Source: Sipunculus nudus
Taxonomy: Eukaryota; Annelida; Sipuncula; Golfingiida; Sipunculidae
Reading direction: 5' to 3'
DNA: 64,000 bases
Assembly: GCA_026874595.1 (NCBI GenBank)
Contig: CM049307.1
Coordinates: forward strand, 52,761,370-52,825,369
How positions within the stretch are numbered: the first letter of the stretch is position 1; every line of letters starts with the position of its first letter. Under the pieces are notes generated by a model. It worked only from the letters and a program-made list of their open reading frames with translations. It was not told the DNA's origin and did not search any database. The position numbers and the translations under genes were made by a program. This document shows, one piece after another, positions 35,601-50,600 of the stretch.

Positions 35601-38600
35601 TGCAGGAGCTATTCGGCCAACTACCTGTGTAAAAAGTAATGCCTTACCTTGCTTTGATTTTGTAATCCAAAATATGACAAGTTACAGCGTCTACGACTTA
35701 TTCCTTGCCTAAGAACTGATAATAAACAAGCCAGTCAACCTTATGATGTCAGTCAATTGAAGGCGAGACGCAAGCCATCACTGTGACGTCTTTGTGATGT
35801 CACTGTTGTTTAACAAACATAAAATGCAGCCATAGACATGGAAAGTGTACCATTGAGGAATTTACTGTCCAGCAGTGCCACGAAGATGCCATCCACTGTA
35901 TTTCAGCATAAATAACACAAAAAAGTTGCAAAGTAAATACGTTTTAAATTATATATAACTACCAAACACATTTTCTGTTTATCTACTTCAGGCCAAAGGG
36001 CATTTTAAAAGAATATTCTTAAAATAATTATTGCAAAAAAACCAGGGGACAAGAGGTTTTGGGACAGACTTTAGTATATTCATACCTATTTTAGGATGGA
36101 ATGCCATGGGATTCCGATCCAAACATGCTTTGATGGCTCTAGATCTCTCATCCTCATGTTCCAAATTGTTAAAACAGTTCTGGCAGTTACAGTTGCTGCA
36201 GAACTCACCATTTGCAAAACAGTCACAGTATCTGGAAATAAAACATAATAAATGTCTGATTATATAAAGTATTTGATGTAACAACTAGCAAAATTAAAAA
36301 AAAAAAACTTCTAACTATCAGGTCTGTGGCAGCTAGCTGTGCTTTCACAGACCTTGATTCTGCAAATAATGGTTGGCCTGGTTGGACTTAGGGATTCAGC
36401 CATACAGCAATGGATGATATGCAAATACCACAAAAATATGGTAAGGATGGAATAGCCATGGGAGCTTTGTTATCATAATAATTTATGATTCTAGAGTCCT
36501 TTTCATATTAGTTGCTTGTTTAGCTTTTTAATTTGCACCTTTCCACAAATTGTAAATTTTATCTAAATACACAATTCTTTGTAAGAATGGACACTGGATT
36601 GGGATATTACTAATGTTAAACTGATGAAACTTATACTTAATACAACCTGCAAATTTTCCAATTCAGGCAGCAGTCATGTTCCCAAAGGGATGCTACTATC
36701 AATTAGTCCTGTAAATTGTGAGGGCCTTCAGCAGGCTTGGGTCAAGAACATGTACTTGTACTTGGTATTTGTACTTAAGTACAAATATCTTAGTACTTGC
36801 CTTGTTCTTGTACTTGGCACTTTTTACCAAGTACAGTACTTGAACTGTACTTGTACTTGCCAAAAATGCACTTGAAAAATCAAGTTCCAGTCAAGTACAA
36901 GATTGAAAAAAATTGCTACTAACCATAAACACAGCATGAGGAAACCTTGTGATGTAATGGACAAAATAGAGGTAATGGCAGCATGACCTGTGAGTAGATC
37001 TTCTGAGTGTACCTGTGCACACCTCCAGGCTATAAGCCATGGTAAATGACTCAAATGAGTAGGTTTAGAATGTAATGAGTAAATCCTGACTTGAGTTTTC
37101 ATAGCTGAATGGCAGCATTCTCTAGATCTGTGAGCAGATCTTCTGAGTAACCCTGTGCACACCTCGGGGCTAATTAGCCATGGTAAATGAGTAGGTTTAG
37201 AATGTAAGGAGCAAGTCCTGACTAGAGTTTTCACAGCTGAAACAAACACAAGTCAAGAAACTCAGGCAGCCTCATTGGCATATCAACTGTGAGTTGTGCA
37301 CACCTTACAAGGGGCATAAAATCACTATGTAAGAAGTGCCATCAGGGGGAGCATCAGAATTTCAGAAATAGACTGAACAGTTGTCAACGTGTGGCGGATA
37401 CAGACCATGGCATCTGCCATATGGAGCCAATATACCAAGCCTGAAAATTTGTTGTGTTTTTCTTTATCTGAAATAATTAAATGATAAAAGTACTTGTACT
37501 TAAGTACAGACTCCTGTACTTGTACATAAGTACACCATTAAATTTCTGTACTTGTACTTGTGAGAAGCTGAAGTACTGAGTACAGACCCCCTGTACTTTA
37601 CCCAAGCCTGGCCTTCAGAATTTATTCATTGATCAATTCTTTACCTTCAATTCAATTCTCGAATCAATTTTTACTTAAGTAGTAAATTTCAGACTTAAAA
37701 AATTTTTTTTTTATCAAAATGGATGTAAGTAAGTTTACACAAATAAAAGAATAATTTAGCTTTCCCTCTGTTTGTCGCCGCCATATATGTTTCCATGCAA
37801 GTTGGGTGGTCACCAGCATTCATTTAAAGTAGGTTTAGAGCAGATACACCATTAGAAATTTGACACTGCAAACTGCTCCATCAAATTTCTATGCTCATGG
37901 AGGACTTTGGGATGGTACATGCAAAAAAAATAATAATCAAATTAAATTGATTCAGTGGTTAATAATTCATTACAATTTACTTGAGGGCTTGCAATTCAAT
38001 GCATCAATTTTTCGAAGTGTTGCCACACCCCTACTATCTACAGCCCAACATAAATGAGGGCACTGTCCTTACTAGAAACCCTTTCTGCCAGATATATCTG
38101 TTAGTTTAACAAACTTTGTGTGAAGGCTAGCGTGGGCATTACTTTTCATTTTCGGATATATATTAAAACCTCCAAATGCATTGATTCAAACATGCTAACT
38201 GCTGGACAAATGGGCTGATCTATCATAGATATATTTAATTAAAATGAAACTTACAACTTCAGGCACTGGGACTTGGTGCAATTACATGGTTTCCTCTGTC
38301 GCTGACTGTTCCCTTCAGAGGTACTGCTACAATACAAATAGTAAGGCATGACTAAACACTCAATGCATAAACCCCAACCCCACTTACACTTTATAGAGAA
38401 ATTGAATTTTAGAGACAACTGCCTGAAATGCTGTTCTGGGACTTACCTATTTAGTAATTCAGAACTACACTATATCTTAAGCTTCACAAAGTCAGCATCA
38501 ATTTATTAAATTATACATGTCCTCTAATGTAGGCAATGATACTTTGCACTTTATCATTTATTTAACTAGATGTGTCGGAACGACACGAATGCCCCCGCCT

Positions 38601-41600
38601 TGGGCAAATTAGAAACATTTGTAAAATTTTGAAAATTTTTTTAAGTTCAGGAGGTGTCATATGGTCAAAAGTAGGTCAACAAGGGCAAAATGCAAACTCG
38701 ATCTGTAACGGGTCATTATCAAGCAACACACCAAAAATCATGCCAGTATATGCAGGCATTGTGAAAAAAAGTCCATACATGTGCATTTTCCATAAAAATT
38801 TCTGTCTTTCATGAAATTTTCTATGTTTAGGAGCCGTAAAACAATCAAAAGTAGGTCAACCGGGATGAAATGCAAACTCGATCTGTAACTGTCATTATCT
38901 GCCCACACATAAAAAATCAGGGTGGTATCTGCAGGCACTGAGGAAAATAAGTAAGTACATATGCATTTGTTATGAAAATTTATATTTTTCATGAAACTTT
39001 CTATGTTCAGGAGCAGTCAAATGGTCAAAAGTAGGTCAACTGAGAGAAAACAAGAACTCGATCTGTAACTGGTCATTATCTGCCTACACACCAAAAATCA
39101 GGCCCGTATCTGCAGGCACTGTGAAAAAAAGTCCATACATATGCACCTTTTCATGAAATTTTCTTTGTTAGAGCACCGTCAAACGGTCAAAAATAGGTCA
39201 ACTGGGACAAAACGTGAACTTGATCTGTAACTGGTCATTATCTGCCCACACACCAAAAATCAGGCCAATATCTGCAGGTATTGTGAAGAAAAGTCTGTAC
39301 AAGTCTATTTGTCATGAAAATTTATGTTTTACATGAAATTTTCTATGTTCAGGAGCCTTAAAACAGTCAAAAGTAGGTCAACCAGGACGAAATGCGAACT
39401 CAATCTGTAACTGGTCAATATCTGGCCACACACCAAAAATCAGGCCAATATCTGCAGGCATTGCGAAAAGAAGTCCGTACATGTGTATTTGTCATGATAT
39501 TTCATATTTTTCATGAAATTTTCTATGTTCAGGAGCCGTAAAACGGTCAAAAGTAGGTCAACCAGGACGAAACGCGAACTAGATCTGTAACAGGTCTATA
39601 TCTGCCCACACACAAAAAATCAGGCCAATATCTGCAGGCATTGCGAAAAAAAGTCTGTACATGTGTATCTTTCATGAATATTTCTATTTTTCATGAAATT
39701 TTCTATGTTTGTACAACGGTCAAAAGTAGGTCAACCGGGACGAAACGCGAACTTGATCTGTAACTGGTCTATATTTGCCCACACACCAAAAATCAGGCCA
39801 ATATCTGCAGGCATTGCGAAAAAAAGTCCGTACATGTGTATCTGTCATGAATATTTCTATTTTTCATTAAATTTTCTAAGTTTAGGAGCCGTTAAACAGT
39901 CAAAAGTAGGTCAACCGGGACGAAACGCGAACTCGATCTGTAACTGGTCTATATCTGTCCACACACCAAAAATCAGGCCAATATCTGCAGGCACTGTGAA
40001 AAAAAGTCCGTACATGTGTATTTGTCATGAAATTTCATATTTTTCATGAAATTTTCTATGTTCAGGAGCCGTAAAACGGTCAAAAGTAGGTCAACCAGGA
40101 CGAAACGTGAACTCGATCTGTAACTGGTCTATATCTGCTCACACACCAAAAATCAGGCCAATCTCGCAGGCATTGCGAAAAAAAGTCCGTACATGTGTAT
40201 CTGTCATGAATATTTCTATTTTTCATTAAATTTTCTAAGTTTAGGAGCTGTAAAACGGTCAAAAGTAGGTCAACCGGGACGAAACGCGAACTCGATCTGT
40301 AACTGGTCTATATCTGCCCACACACCAAAAATTAGGCCAATATCTGCAGGCACTGCGAAAAAAAGTCCGTACAACTGTTTGATTTCGGAATGACGGAAGG
40401 ACGGAATGACGGAATGACAGAATGACGGAATGACGGACATGGGTAAAACTATATGCCCCGGCCACTTTGTGGCGGGGGCATAATAAAATCTAGGTAAATA
40501 TTCATGTCAATTTAATATGATACAATGTTTTTTAACACTAAGTTATTCATATCTTTCTTTAGAATGGAACGTGTTGTATCTTTTTATCACCAAAAAAGTA
40601 TTAATTGAAGAACAGATCTTGCATCTTAAAACCTGGTATTGTTACACAAGTATGGTTAAATTTGGTATATTCTTATGCTTAATAACTTGACAATGTAGTA
40701 CAAATGAACAACCTGAATGATTCCCATAGTCTGTCTTAGCTGACAGTAAACCTAATGTTAATCAGGTCAGTGTGACCTATTTTTCTTTTATCAAAACATG
40801 ATCACAGTGCCTATAGATACACTTCTGGTGCTATCTACTTTCAACTTTGGAAGCAGAACTTTTAGAGTACTGCCCTGAGCCCTGCTGCATATTATGCCAT
40901 TGTGACCTACTTTTTTTATTAAATGAAACCATCATATTTTAGTGCTTCTGACATATTTTATTAACATTAGAGAAATGTCACCAGTTTACTGACCTGGCCT
41001 GCTTGTTTGAGCTGGCAGTGTGTGTGCTGGCAGGCCCTGGCAGAAAACTGGCTTCTTGTTTTTGAGGAGGTTGTTGCAGCACCTGCTGACCTCCCATGGT
41101 CTGCTGCAGCTGTGTAAAATGAAAGACAGTGCTGTCAAACTGCTGTTCTCATAATATTCCATGAAAAAAATATTACGCTTTTTCTTTAAACAGGGAAAGT
41201 TATTTGTTGTTTGGTAATAAAATCTGATTTTACATCTTACAAACTGTACGTTATTCACCATTATGCTCTGGGTGTTGACATGCTGTTTCCAAACATTTAC
41301 ATGCAAAAAATAAATGCAAATATAAGCTGCAATAGATCAGAGAATAGAAGTGTTATTTAATTCTCTAACACTACCAGACACAAATTTATGCCTTGTTCAG
41401 CTTCAGGATCATAATTAATTTTGTTTATGTGGAATGAAACACACTTAAATTTACATTTGAAACAACATTAATAGCTTGCAAATACAACCAGGAAACAAAG
41501 CAAGCCTGTATGAACAAATTTCAGATAATATGATACACAGTTTTTTATGGTGGGGAAATGGCATAAATGGTATAACAGTTTATATGTGTTTGTCGATATA

Positions 41601-44600
41601 TTATCTTTGTCCTGTCCTCACTGACCTGCTCTACATACTGCGCTGGTACAATGGCGAAGCCCTGAACGCCTTGTAGGTTTTGGCCACCAGAGGATATGAT
41701 GGTGGTACCAGGAGGAAACTGTGCGAGAGAACTGCTGTTTCCTGATTGGCTGCCGGAGTTGACGGTGGGCCGTATCTGAACCTGGGAGGTCGCTGGTAAA
41801 AGCACGCGCTGAGCTTGTGCCCCACTTAACTTTGGCAATACCTGGAGATAATGTTACGTATCACTGCAAGTGTGCATACAAATTATCAGTTACAGGTTAC
41901 AAACACAAACAAATTCACCAAGGATAATGGACTTTTAACAGATAAATAAATTCCTGAAGATGAAAATATGCTCTCGATAATATTGGTTAATTTAAAAAAA
42001 AAATTAAATAATAATTTTAGTTGATATGATTATGAAACATGCATTCAGGTACATCTGAGAAACAAATAAATGATTCTAGTACTTGCAAGGAGTACAGGGT
42101 TTTACTGTCACCATCAATCACCTGGCCAGCAAAAATCCATGAAAGTAAATAAAACTACTGCAACAGTATTCTACAGCAAATTTGTCCCAGGGACTCTTCA
42201 AATATATTAAATAATACACTTTTAAGACTCGTATGATACAACGATATGCCAGCCAATGCAAGAGCACCCATGTGATTGTCAATGGCTCTGACAAGAATCA
42301 AGGCAATGATCCATGCCTCTGAATATAAACTGACACTATTACTTATGGATCTGGCAAGAATTAATTTAAAAATTAAATGCAAATTTCATGAACTGGCAAA
42401 GCAAGGATAAGAGGGTTTCCAAAGAAAATTGAATACAAACTAAGCACAGCTGAAACATGTATCTTTTCCACTGGCTTCATCAAGACAATGCCATATTTCA
42501 ATTATTGTTTACCCGGGTTATGCTGCTTCTATGCAGTTATTCAAATATAAATTAGGGACTCATCTGTCATATAAATACGGATATTCTACATCATAGGGCC
42601 TAAAGCCAAGAAATCTGTCTGCAGAGGTCACAATTTCAGGCTTATTACATATGTGACACATTAAATGTCAAACTCATGTGACCTTTAGTCTTGCCTACCT
42701 GTTGACCCTGGTTAACAGAGACTGATCTGTACTGTCCTCCAGATGACCCAGATGACAGGGCAGGTGCTATAGGCTTAGCTTGTTGAGGAGTTGCTGTGGC
42801 TGTTCTGGTGACTGCACCTGTGAGACATCAAGGATTAGCCATGGCTAAACATAGGGCAAACTGTTAAGCCTCTTTCACATAATATGTAACCTGTAATCTG
42901 TATGTGTATACCTTTCAATAATATGATCATGAAATAAAACATTAGAAACACATTCTAATTATGTGGCCTCTTGTTGGCAATGTAATATTTCTATAACTTT
43001 ATAAAGGAAAGATAATTTATTTAGTCTATGGTAGTTTGAGGAACATGTCTGCCAAAGTCAGGCTCAGATAACATCTTTCGTCTCAGCTAATATTAGAATA
43101 CAGTCAGAGCCCAACTAAACAGTTGCAGATATTATGCTTAACTCCATGTTGCCAAGTTACGCCCCCTGGTATTTATAGTGGCACTTGGTCTTTAACTTTT
43201 TCATATAAAACATCAGGAAACAATCTAATTATGTGACCTGTTGTTGGAAATGTAATATTTGTATAAAGTGTCATATAAACAAAGGAAGCAGATTATACAG
43301 ACACTGAACTCTGCTATATTTAAATATGTATTGAACAAGACACAGTGACACATATCACTCTGTTTTTACCATTACCTTTTGAGGATGACTGAGTTGGCGG
43401 CAGACTGTTTGAGAGGCCTAGTTTCAATTTTGCTGGGGCAACATTCAACCAGTTATGTTCATGGTATAAATGTTTGAGGTATAAACTAGACATTTCTTGG
43501 CACCGCAAGTGCCAGAGTATCCCCAGACATAGTAGGCCCCCCCTTTAAGAAAAGACGCCCATTTTTAGCAGCATATACTGACACTTGGCATATTTATTGT
43601 TTCTTCCATCTAACAATCCACAATCTTGTTGAAGATGTTGGTCCTGTGACCTTGATCTTTTTAAAGATGTGTCCTTTGACCTTGACCTTTGACCTCATGA
43701 CCCCAAAATCAATTTGGGTCTTGCTTTTCCAATGGGACATATGCAAGTCAAGTTTGAAATCTATACATCAATAAAGCAGGAATTATCATCCAGAAACTAA
43801 TATTTTTTGACAGATGGCTCCTGTGACCTTTACCTTTGACCTTGTGACCTTAAATTGATAGTTTTCTTCCTCTCTTGGCAGGAGAACTATATGTGCAAGA
43901 TGAAAGATCTGAGATGAAATGTTTGGCTGAAAATGCATCCACATCTTTTTAAAGATGTGTCCTGTGACCTTGACCTTTGACCTCATGACCCCAAAATCAA
44001 TTTGGGTCTTGCCTTTCCAATCGGACATATACAAGTCAAGTTTGAAATCCATACATCAATAAAAGCAGGAATTATCATCCAGAAACTAATTTTTGGACAG
44101 ATGGCTCCTGTGACCTTCACCTTTGACCATGTAACCTCAAAACTGATAGGGGTCTTCCACTCTAAACAGGTGAACTATATGTGCAAGATGAAAGATCTGA
44201 GATGAATTGTTTGGCTGAAAATGCATCCATAATCTTTTAAAAGAGGTTTCCTGTGACCTTGACCTTTGACCTCATGACCCCAAATTCAATTTGGTTCTTG
44301 CTTTTCCAATGGGTCAAATACAAGTCAAGTTTGAAATCCATACATCAATAAAAGATGGAATTATCATCCAGAAACTAATTTTTGGACAGATGGCTCCTGT
44401 GACCTTCACCTTTGACCTTGTGACCTCAAAATTGATAGAGGTCTTCCCCTCTTGGCAGGTGAACTATATGTGCAAGATGAAAGATCTGAGATGAAATGTT
44501 TGGCTGAAAATGCATCCACATCTTTTTAAAGATGTGTCCTGTGACCTTGACCTTTGACCTCATGACCCCAAAATCAATTTGGGTCTTGTTTTTCCAATGG

Positions 44601-47600
44601 GACATATACAAGTCAAGTTTGAAATCCATACATCAATAAAAGCAGGAATTATCATCCAGAAACTAATTTTTGGACAGATGGCTCCTGTGACCTTCACCTT
44701 TGACCTTGTGACCTCAAAACTGACAGGGGTCTTCCACTCTTGGCAGGTGAACTATATGTGCAAGATGAAAGATCTGAGATGAATTGTTTCGCTGAAAATG
44801 CATCCATAATGTTTGTAAAGAGGTTTCTGTGACCTTGACCTTTGACCTTATGACCCTAGAACCTATAGGGTTCTTACTTTAGTGGTGGGCCATACATAAG
44901 TCATGTTTGAAATCCATATGGCTAAGTTTGGCTTAAAGTTTGGCTTAAAATGCATCCACAGTATCTTTAAAAATGCCAGTCCAGTGACCTTGACCTTTGA
45001 CCTCATGACCCTAGAACCTATAGGGTTCTTACTTTAGTGGTGGGCCATACATAAGTCATGTTTGAAATCCATATGGCTATCAACACTGGAGATATCATAA
45101 GAGATGTGTGATTTTCACCATATATGGCAATATTCAAGGTCAAGGCCACTATCATAGGAAAGGTCATGACCCCAATTTAAATAAACATCATCCCATAACC
45201 CATACCTATGTATATGCATAATATAAAAGAAATCTGTCCATTAGTTTTTGACTTATAATGCTCACAGTACTGTAAGGCCCATAACCCATACCTATGTATA
45301 TGCATAATATAAAAGAAATCTGTCCATTAGTTTTTGACTTATAATGCTCACAGTACTGTAAGGTGGCAATTTTGGGGGTATTAAACGGCACGAAAACAAG
45401 TAAAGAATAATAGGTGGCGCCACCAGTTTCTGGAACATGACAACCCTATCCATGATCTTCCATCAACTTGATTTTGGGATAAATCCATGCAAGATTTCTG
45501 GAGATATTAAAGAATTTGTGTGATTTTCCCCAAAATTGGATCTATTCAAGGTCAAGGACATTCTCCTAGTAAAGGTCATGACCTCATTTTAAATAGGCGT
45601 CGTCCTCTTACCCATATCTATACATATACCAAGTTGGGTAAAGTTCCGTGAAATATTTTTTGGGTTATCGCGCCAACAAGATTTATATGGGGCGGCGGGA
45701 CCGGTATGAAAACATAGTATCCCCCGACTTTGTCTGGGGATACAATGATTGATTTTATTCATGATTGCATGGTAATGAATGTAACTGTCAACATTTCTGG
45801 GTGACATCCCCTCATTCATCTTTGTACAGAAAAGTAACATAGACTGATAGAGGAGTCCAAACTGTACAAAATATATACTGATATTAGGGGTGGGTAGTCC
45901 TGAGCAGTGTAATCCTGCAAAATGATCATATAAAGTGGAACCCCACAAACTCCTACAAAATACCTGGATTGTATATTTGGGACCAAGAAAAGTGGTTGTA
46001 ATTGTGGGGGTGGTCGCAATTGCAGGGTGGTCTCAAGGCGGGGTTCCACTGTATGTCAATCATAACATATAAGCATTAAGGAGCACCGGTGTGGGAGAGA
46101 CAGTTTAATTTAATTTGAGGCCACTGTTTTTATTTAATGATCTTTGCTTTGATGTCATGATCAGTATTAAAACATAAACCTAGAAATGCCTGATAATGAC
46201 TTACCTGACGCATGTGATGTTGGTGCAGTCACCAAGCGTACATACGGGAATTTGCTGCCTGCCACCTGCATGGGCTGAACATTAGTGGCACCGCTTGATA
46301 TTGGCAGAAATAACTGTTTTGTAACAGTACTACTAGTGACCACATTGTTGTTCATCGGAGATATCAGTGATGTTTTACCCTGTAAATATATATCAGACTT
46401 CAGTTGTAATATGAATGTGTAGGTATTAATCCTGTGTATTTCCAGGCAAATAAGGAGACAGATTCATGATACAGCATTGAAATATGTCAATCAGTTTGCA
46501 AACATCCTTTCTTACATATTACACAAGAAGGAATAACCATACTGCATGCTGAATCAACATGATCAACTCTACCCAGGATCTGGTGACCCCTAGCCTAGTA
46601 TCAAAGAAGACACTACAAATAACTTGATATTGAATATTACAATACGTTCAGTCTAACAAAATATTTTTATTTATTCTTTGCTATTTCTATGTCTGTGTAC
46701 TTAACTAAGCTTTTTTAACAGTCATAAAATCATGAAAGCTATCCAGGATGTATTCGCATGCCAAATGTCAGGTGAATAAGTCCAACCACTGCAGAGTTAT
46801 GAGTGATTTTAACTCAAATCAAACTAACAGATGGACGCTGCGCAAAAACGGTTGTTGGTCGCACCACCAGTTTCTTGTATGATAAAGAGCCATGTGAGAT
46901 CTAAACACATGCAAAATTTCAGGAAGATAAGTCAAACCAGTCCAGAGATATTAGTATGGATGTCTGCAGCATGAACATGAATGTAGGTGGTGCCACCTGT
47001 CATAAAACAAAGAAAACTATCCAGGATGTATACCAATGCCAAATTTAAGGTGAACAAGTCCAACCACTGCAGAGATATGAGTGATTTTAACTCAAGGCAG
47101 TCTAACAGATGGACACTGCGCAAAAATGGTTTCAGATGGCACCACCAGTTAATTGAATGATATAAAGCTACCTAAAAGCTACACTGGTGTAAAATTTCAG
47201 CCTGATCGGTCAAATGAGTCCATAATGTGCAAACACAGACACACAGATGGATGCACTGCAGAAAGCAAAGGGCAGAGGTCAACACAAAATGGTGAGGCAC
47301 AAGTTCACTTGTGACCTGATAACTGGGTTAAGTTTTTGAAAAAATCGGTCTAGTGGTCTCAGAGTTCTCTGGAAACATAGATGGCAGCGGCAGTGGAACC
47401 CAGTCAAAAACATAGTATCCGCAAAACTTTGTTTTGGCGGATACAATAAACTATTGGTAAGTACTTATGGTGAGTTTCATGAAATCCTGGTAAGTTATCG
47501 CAGCGACACTAAAAGTTAACGGCCTATGGAAAGACAGACTGACGGACAGACTATGGGTATACCATAATACGTCCCCTCATAGACAGGCATATAAAAATAC

Positions 47601-50600
47601 AATCTAACAATCTTTTAAATGTCTCCAAAAGATTGATAGGCCATCATACAAGGGGATTCAACGGGTGCGAAATACAGCCAGATACAATCTTCAAAGAGAA
47701 ACTTTATAGGAAATGACCAATAAAAAAGTGACAAATTTGCTTCTGTAAATATTAATTGCATATGGTGTTCAATTACACATAACCCCTGCCTGGAATGTCT
47801 GTCAAGTGCTGCCCTAAATGAGTACTAATAAATATCCTGAAACAACTGTGGTCCAAGATAATCAGATACAAGTACTTATTCCCATTTTCTGTGACAGCTT
47901 ATTAATAACAGCCTACTTTGACACCTGTCAACATTATGCAATATCACCAACAGGCATTACTACTTTTGAGGTGAAATGACCCTTTTCTGTGTGCCTAGCT
48001 GTCAGTCTGTGCAATTGCACTAGCTGTGTTTTCACGAGAGCTTAACCCAATCTCCTAGTAAATCATGTCTCATGTGAAAAGGTCACTGATAAAAATTTGC
48101 AGTAGAAGGTATACTTCACCAAGTCGAGGTCGAAGTCATTCATCTTAAAGATTATAAACTCAATTTAAATAGGGCTTTGCCTTCTGACCCATATCTATGC
48201 ACTATAAGTATCTTAAAGAACATTTCTTATATTAGCTGGTTGTAGACAACTTACAACAAGAAAAAGATCTTGTGCTGAAAGACCAAAAAAGATGGTGCAT
48301 AAAATAAAACAAGACCCCCCCCCCCCCCCATCAGCACCTCTAGCAACCAACAAAGCTTTAGCTCAGACGACTTTTAGTCAGCTCAGCTACACAATACAAT
48401 AGATGATCTGTCAATCCATCAGTTGTTTTTAAGTGGTTTGGATATCCATGACCAAAGGTATAGATAAAGGTAGTGGGGGTTTATAGTTTGATATCACGTA
48501 TGATATAAGTCTCATTGGACTTAATTTTACACTTTGCCTTCCTGGTCTTTCGGGCCTGTCATTCTAGTAGATTTTCTCATCACTTTGTGGAGCATACACC
48601 AAGCAGCCACACATAGCTCTAGAAGGTTATTCGTTCTACATTTGTCTGACACCTATGTGTGACCAGTACCCATTCACTCCTGGGTGAAGAGAGCACACTC
48701 TTATGGTAAAGACTTTGGTTACCAGTCTTAGCGTGGAAAGCGGTCAGATCGGGACACAAACTAACTACCTCGTGGTCATGAGTCCAGCGCACTAACCATT
48801 ACCCCACCACGACCAACACTAACAATTCCAGAATAAACCATGTTGACACTACTGAGAGACAATGATCTCCTGTTTGAATTTTTTAGTGTTTCTGTGTTGA
48901 AAATTTAACTGATTTTATTCAACCTATTCATGACAACAAGGATAGGTCTGGCTGAAAAGCATATCTAAACTATGACTCCATGCAATATGTTCACCGATTT
49001 AACCAGGCAGAACCTTCTCAATTCTGTTGGGCAGAGGGAGAATCAAAGAGATCATTATGTGGAGTCTGGGCTACTTAGGTACCCTCACATATATCAGCTA
49101 CACCTCAACCATCACACCTTGGGATGATGTGCCAATTCAGCCCACTCTGCCATCAAGACTTGTTTGTGCCTGTTTATATTTTTCAGTCAATAAATAAAGA
49201 AGACATCAATGCTAGTCTGATTATCTTCTTTCTAATAGAATGAACCCTGCCTCATCCTGCCATTAACATATAATCTGTGATATGTACACAGATGCAAATT
49301 AATTGACCTATCCATGAACTCTATGTGACCTTAACTGCATATTCATTCAATGAATAATCATAAGCATTGAACTTACGAGAAACCAATCAGGTGACCTTTG
49401 GCATTGTTAACTGTCAATCATCTGACAAGCACACAATCTGTATATTTTTTGCAGAGCTCTGCCAAACAGAATATTTGTAATCTGTACCAGTGCCCATGTT
49501 TGGCATATTTTCTGGATATTTTTTTTAAGCAAAGGAGACCATATAAAAAGTTCTAGGCCAAAGTTTGCAGGAGCCATTCCTCAGACTACCAAGTGTATAA
49601 TAATGTTTTACTTGGCACGTAATTCATCCCAGACAAATAATCCAAAATATGGCATGACAGTTCACAATGACAGCGATATTCAACAATGGAGAACAGCGAC
49701 TCAAGTTGATGACATCAGTCAATGCGACATCATGCGTCATCAACTTTTGTGATGTCATTATTGTCTTATAAACAGCTGTTGCAACCATGGACATGGAAGA
49801 CCTCCTTTGTAGGAGAGTTTTAGGGGCTCATTATAATAACTAGGTTAAACCGGGCGGAGCATATGGGCTGTGATGGATAGGTCAATTCTTGACACATACA
49901 AAAACGTTGTAAAACTTGTTATGTAAAAGGGGCCCAATCACCAATCTGACCTTTATTTATAATCCCGTGGAGCTTTCATAAAAATAGGCGAGATAACGCA
50001 TATATCACCGCACACAGGCTGCTTGTTTTGTTTATATCAATGTGTTTATAATAGGCACTATGCTAGGACTCCTGTGTATGGAAGTGCACATTTTGAAAGC
50101 AACACATCCATCAGATTGTGAATAAAAGTGAAACTTGTGTAATAAGACTACCCATGGGACTGGCCAAAAGTGGTCTTAATAGACAGGTGGTATTTCAGTC
50201 AGGTTCCACTGTATATTGTTCATGAGTTGTCTTCATTCTTCAGTGACAGTGATTGTATTCACCACAGTATTTAAACCTTTCTAGAGATATATCTAATACT
50301 AAGAGACCTATTTGATGACAAGGTCACTAAACGTAGACTTTATTTTAGATAGGCTTCAATCTCTCACCCATGTTACATGTAAAAAAAAAATGTTCATTCA
50401 AATATTTTTTGAGTTAACGATTACTGTGATGGCATGACTGTTCTAGAGCTTTAGTATCCTAGAAGTTTCAGTCTGAGGATACAATGTAATCAACTGGCCT
50501 CAGGCCAAAGGTACATAACTGGCCCCAGACCAAAGGTACACACCATCACAAATGTACTGAGAATTCCTGTGCTGGTAATTCTTTCCCTGTAACTTGTACA

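Noticed and set aside
36824-37249. 141-codon frame on the minus strand
   Set aside because: It falls entirely inside the hAT MITE and reflects its internal duplication.
39693-40049. 118-codon frame with internal protein repeats
   Set aside because: The repetition comes from the ~179-bp noncoding units of family A; other copies have stops in this frame.
44002-44782. Recurrent 67-codon frames repeated three times
   Set aside because: They are in-phase readings of the 288-bp tandem units, not conserved as protein.
48590-48815. A functional tRNA gene
   Set aside because: Only the A-box half resembles a tRNA; the acceptor stem and TpsiC arm do not pair.
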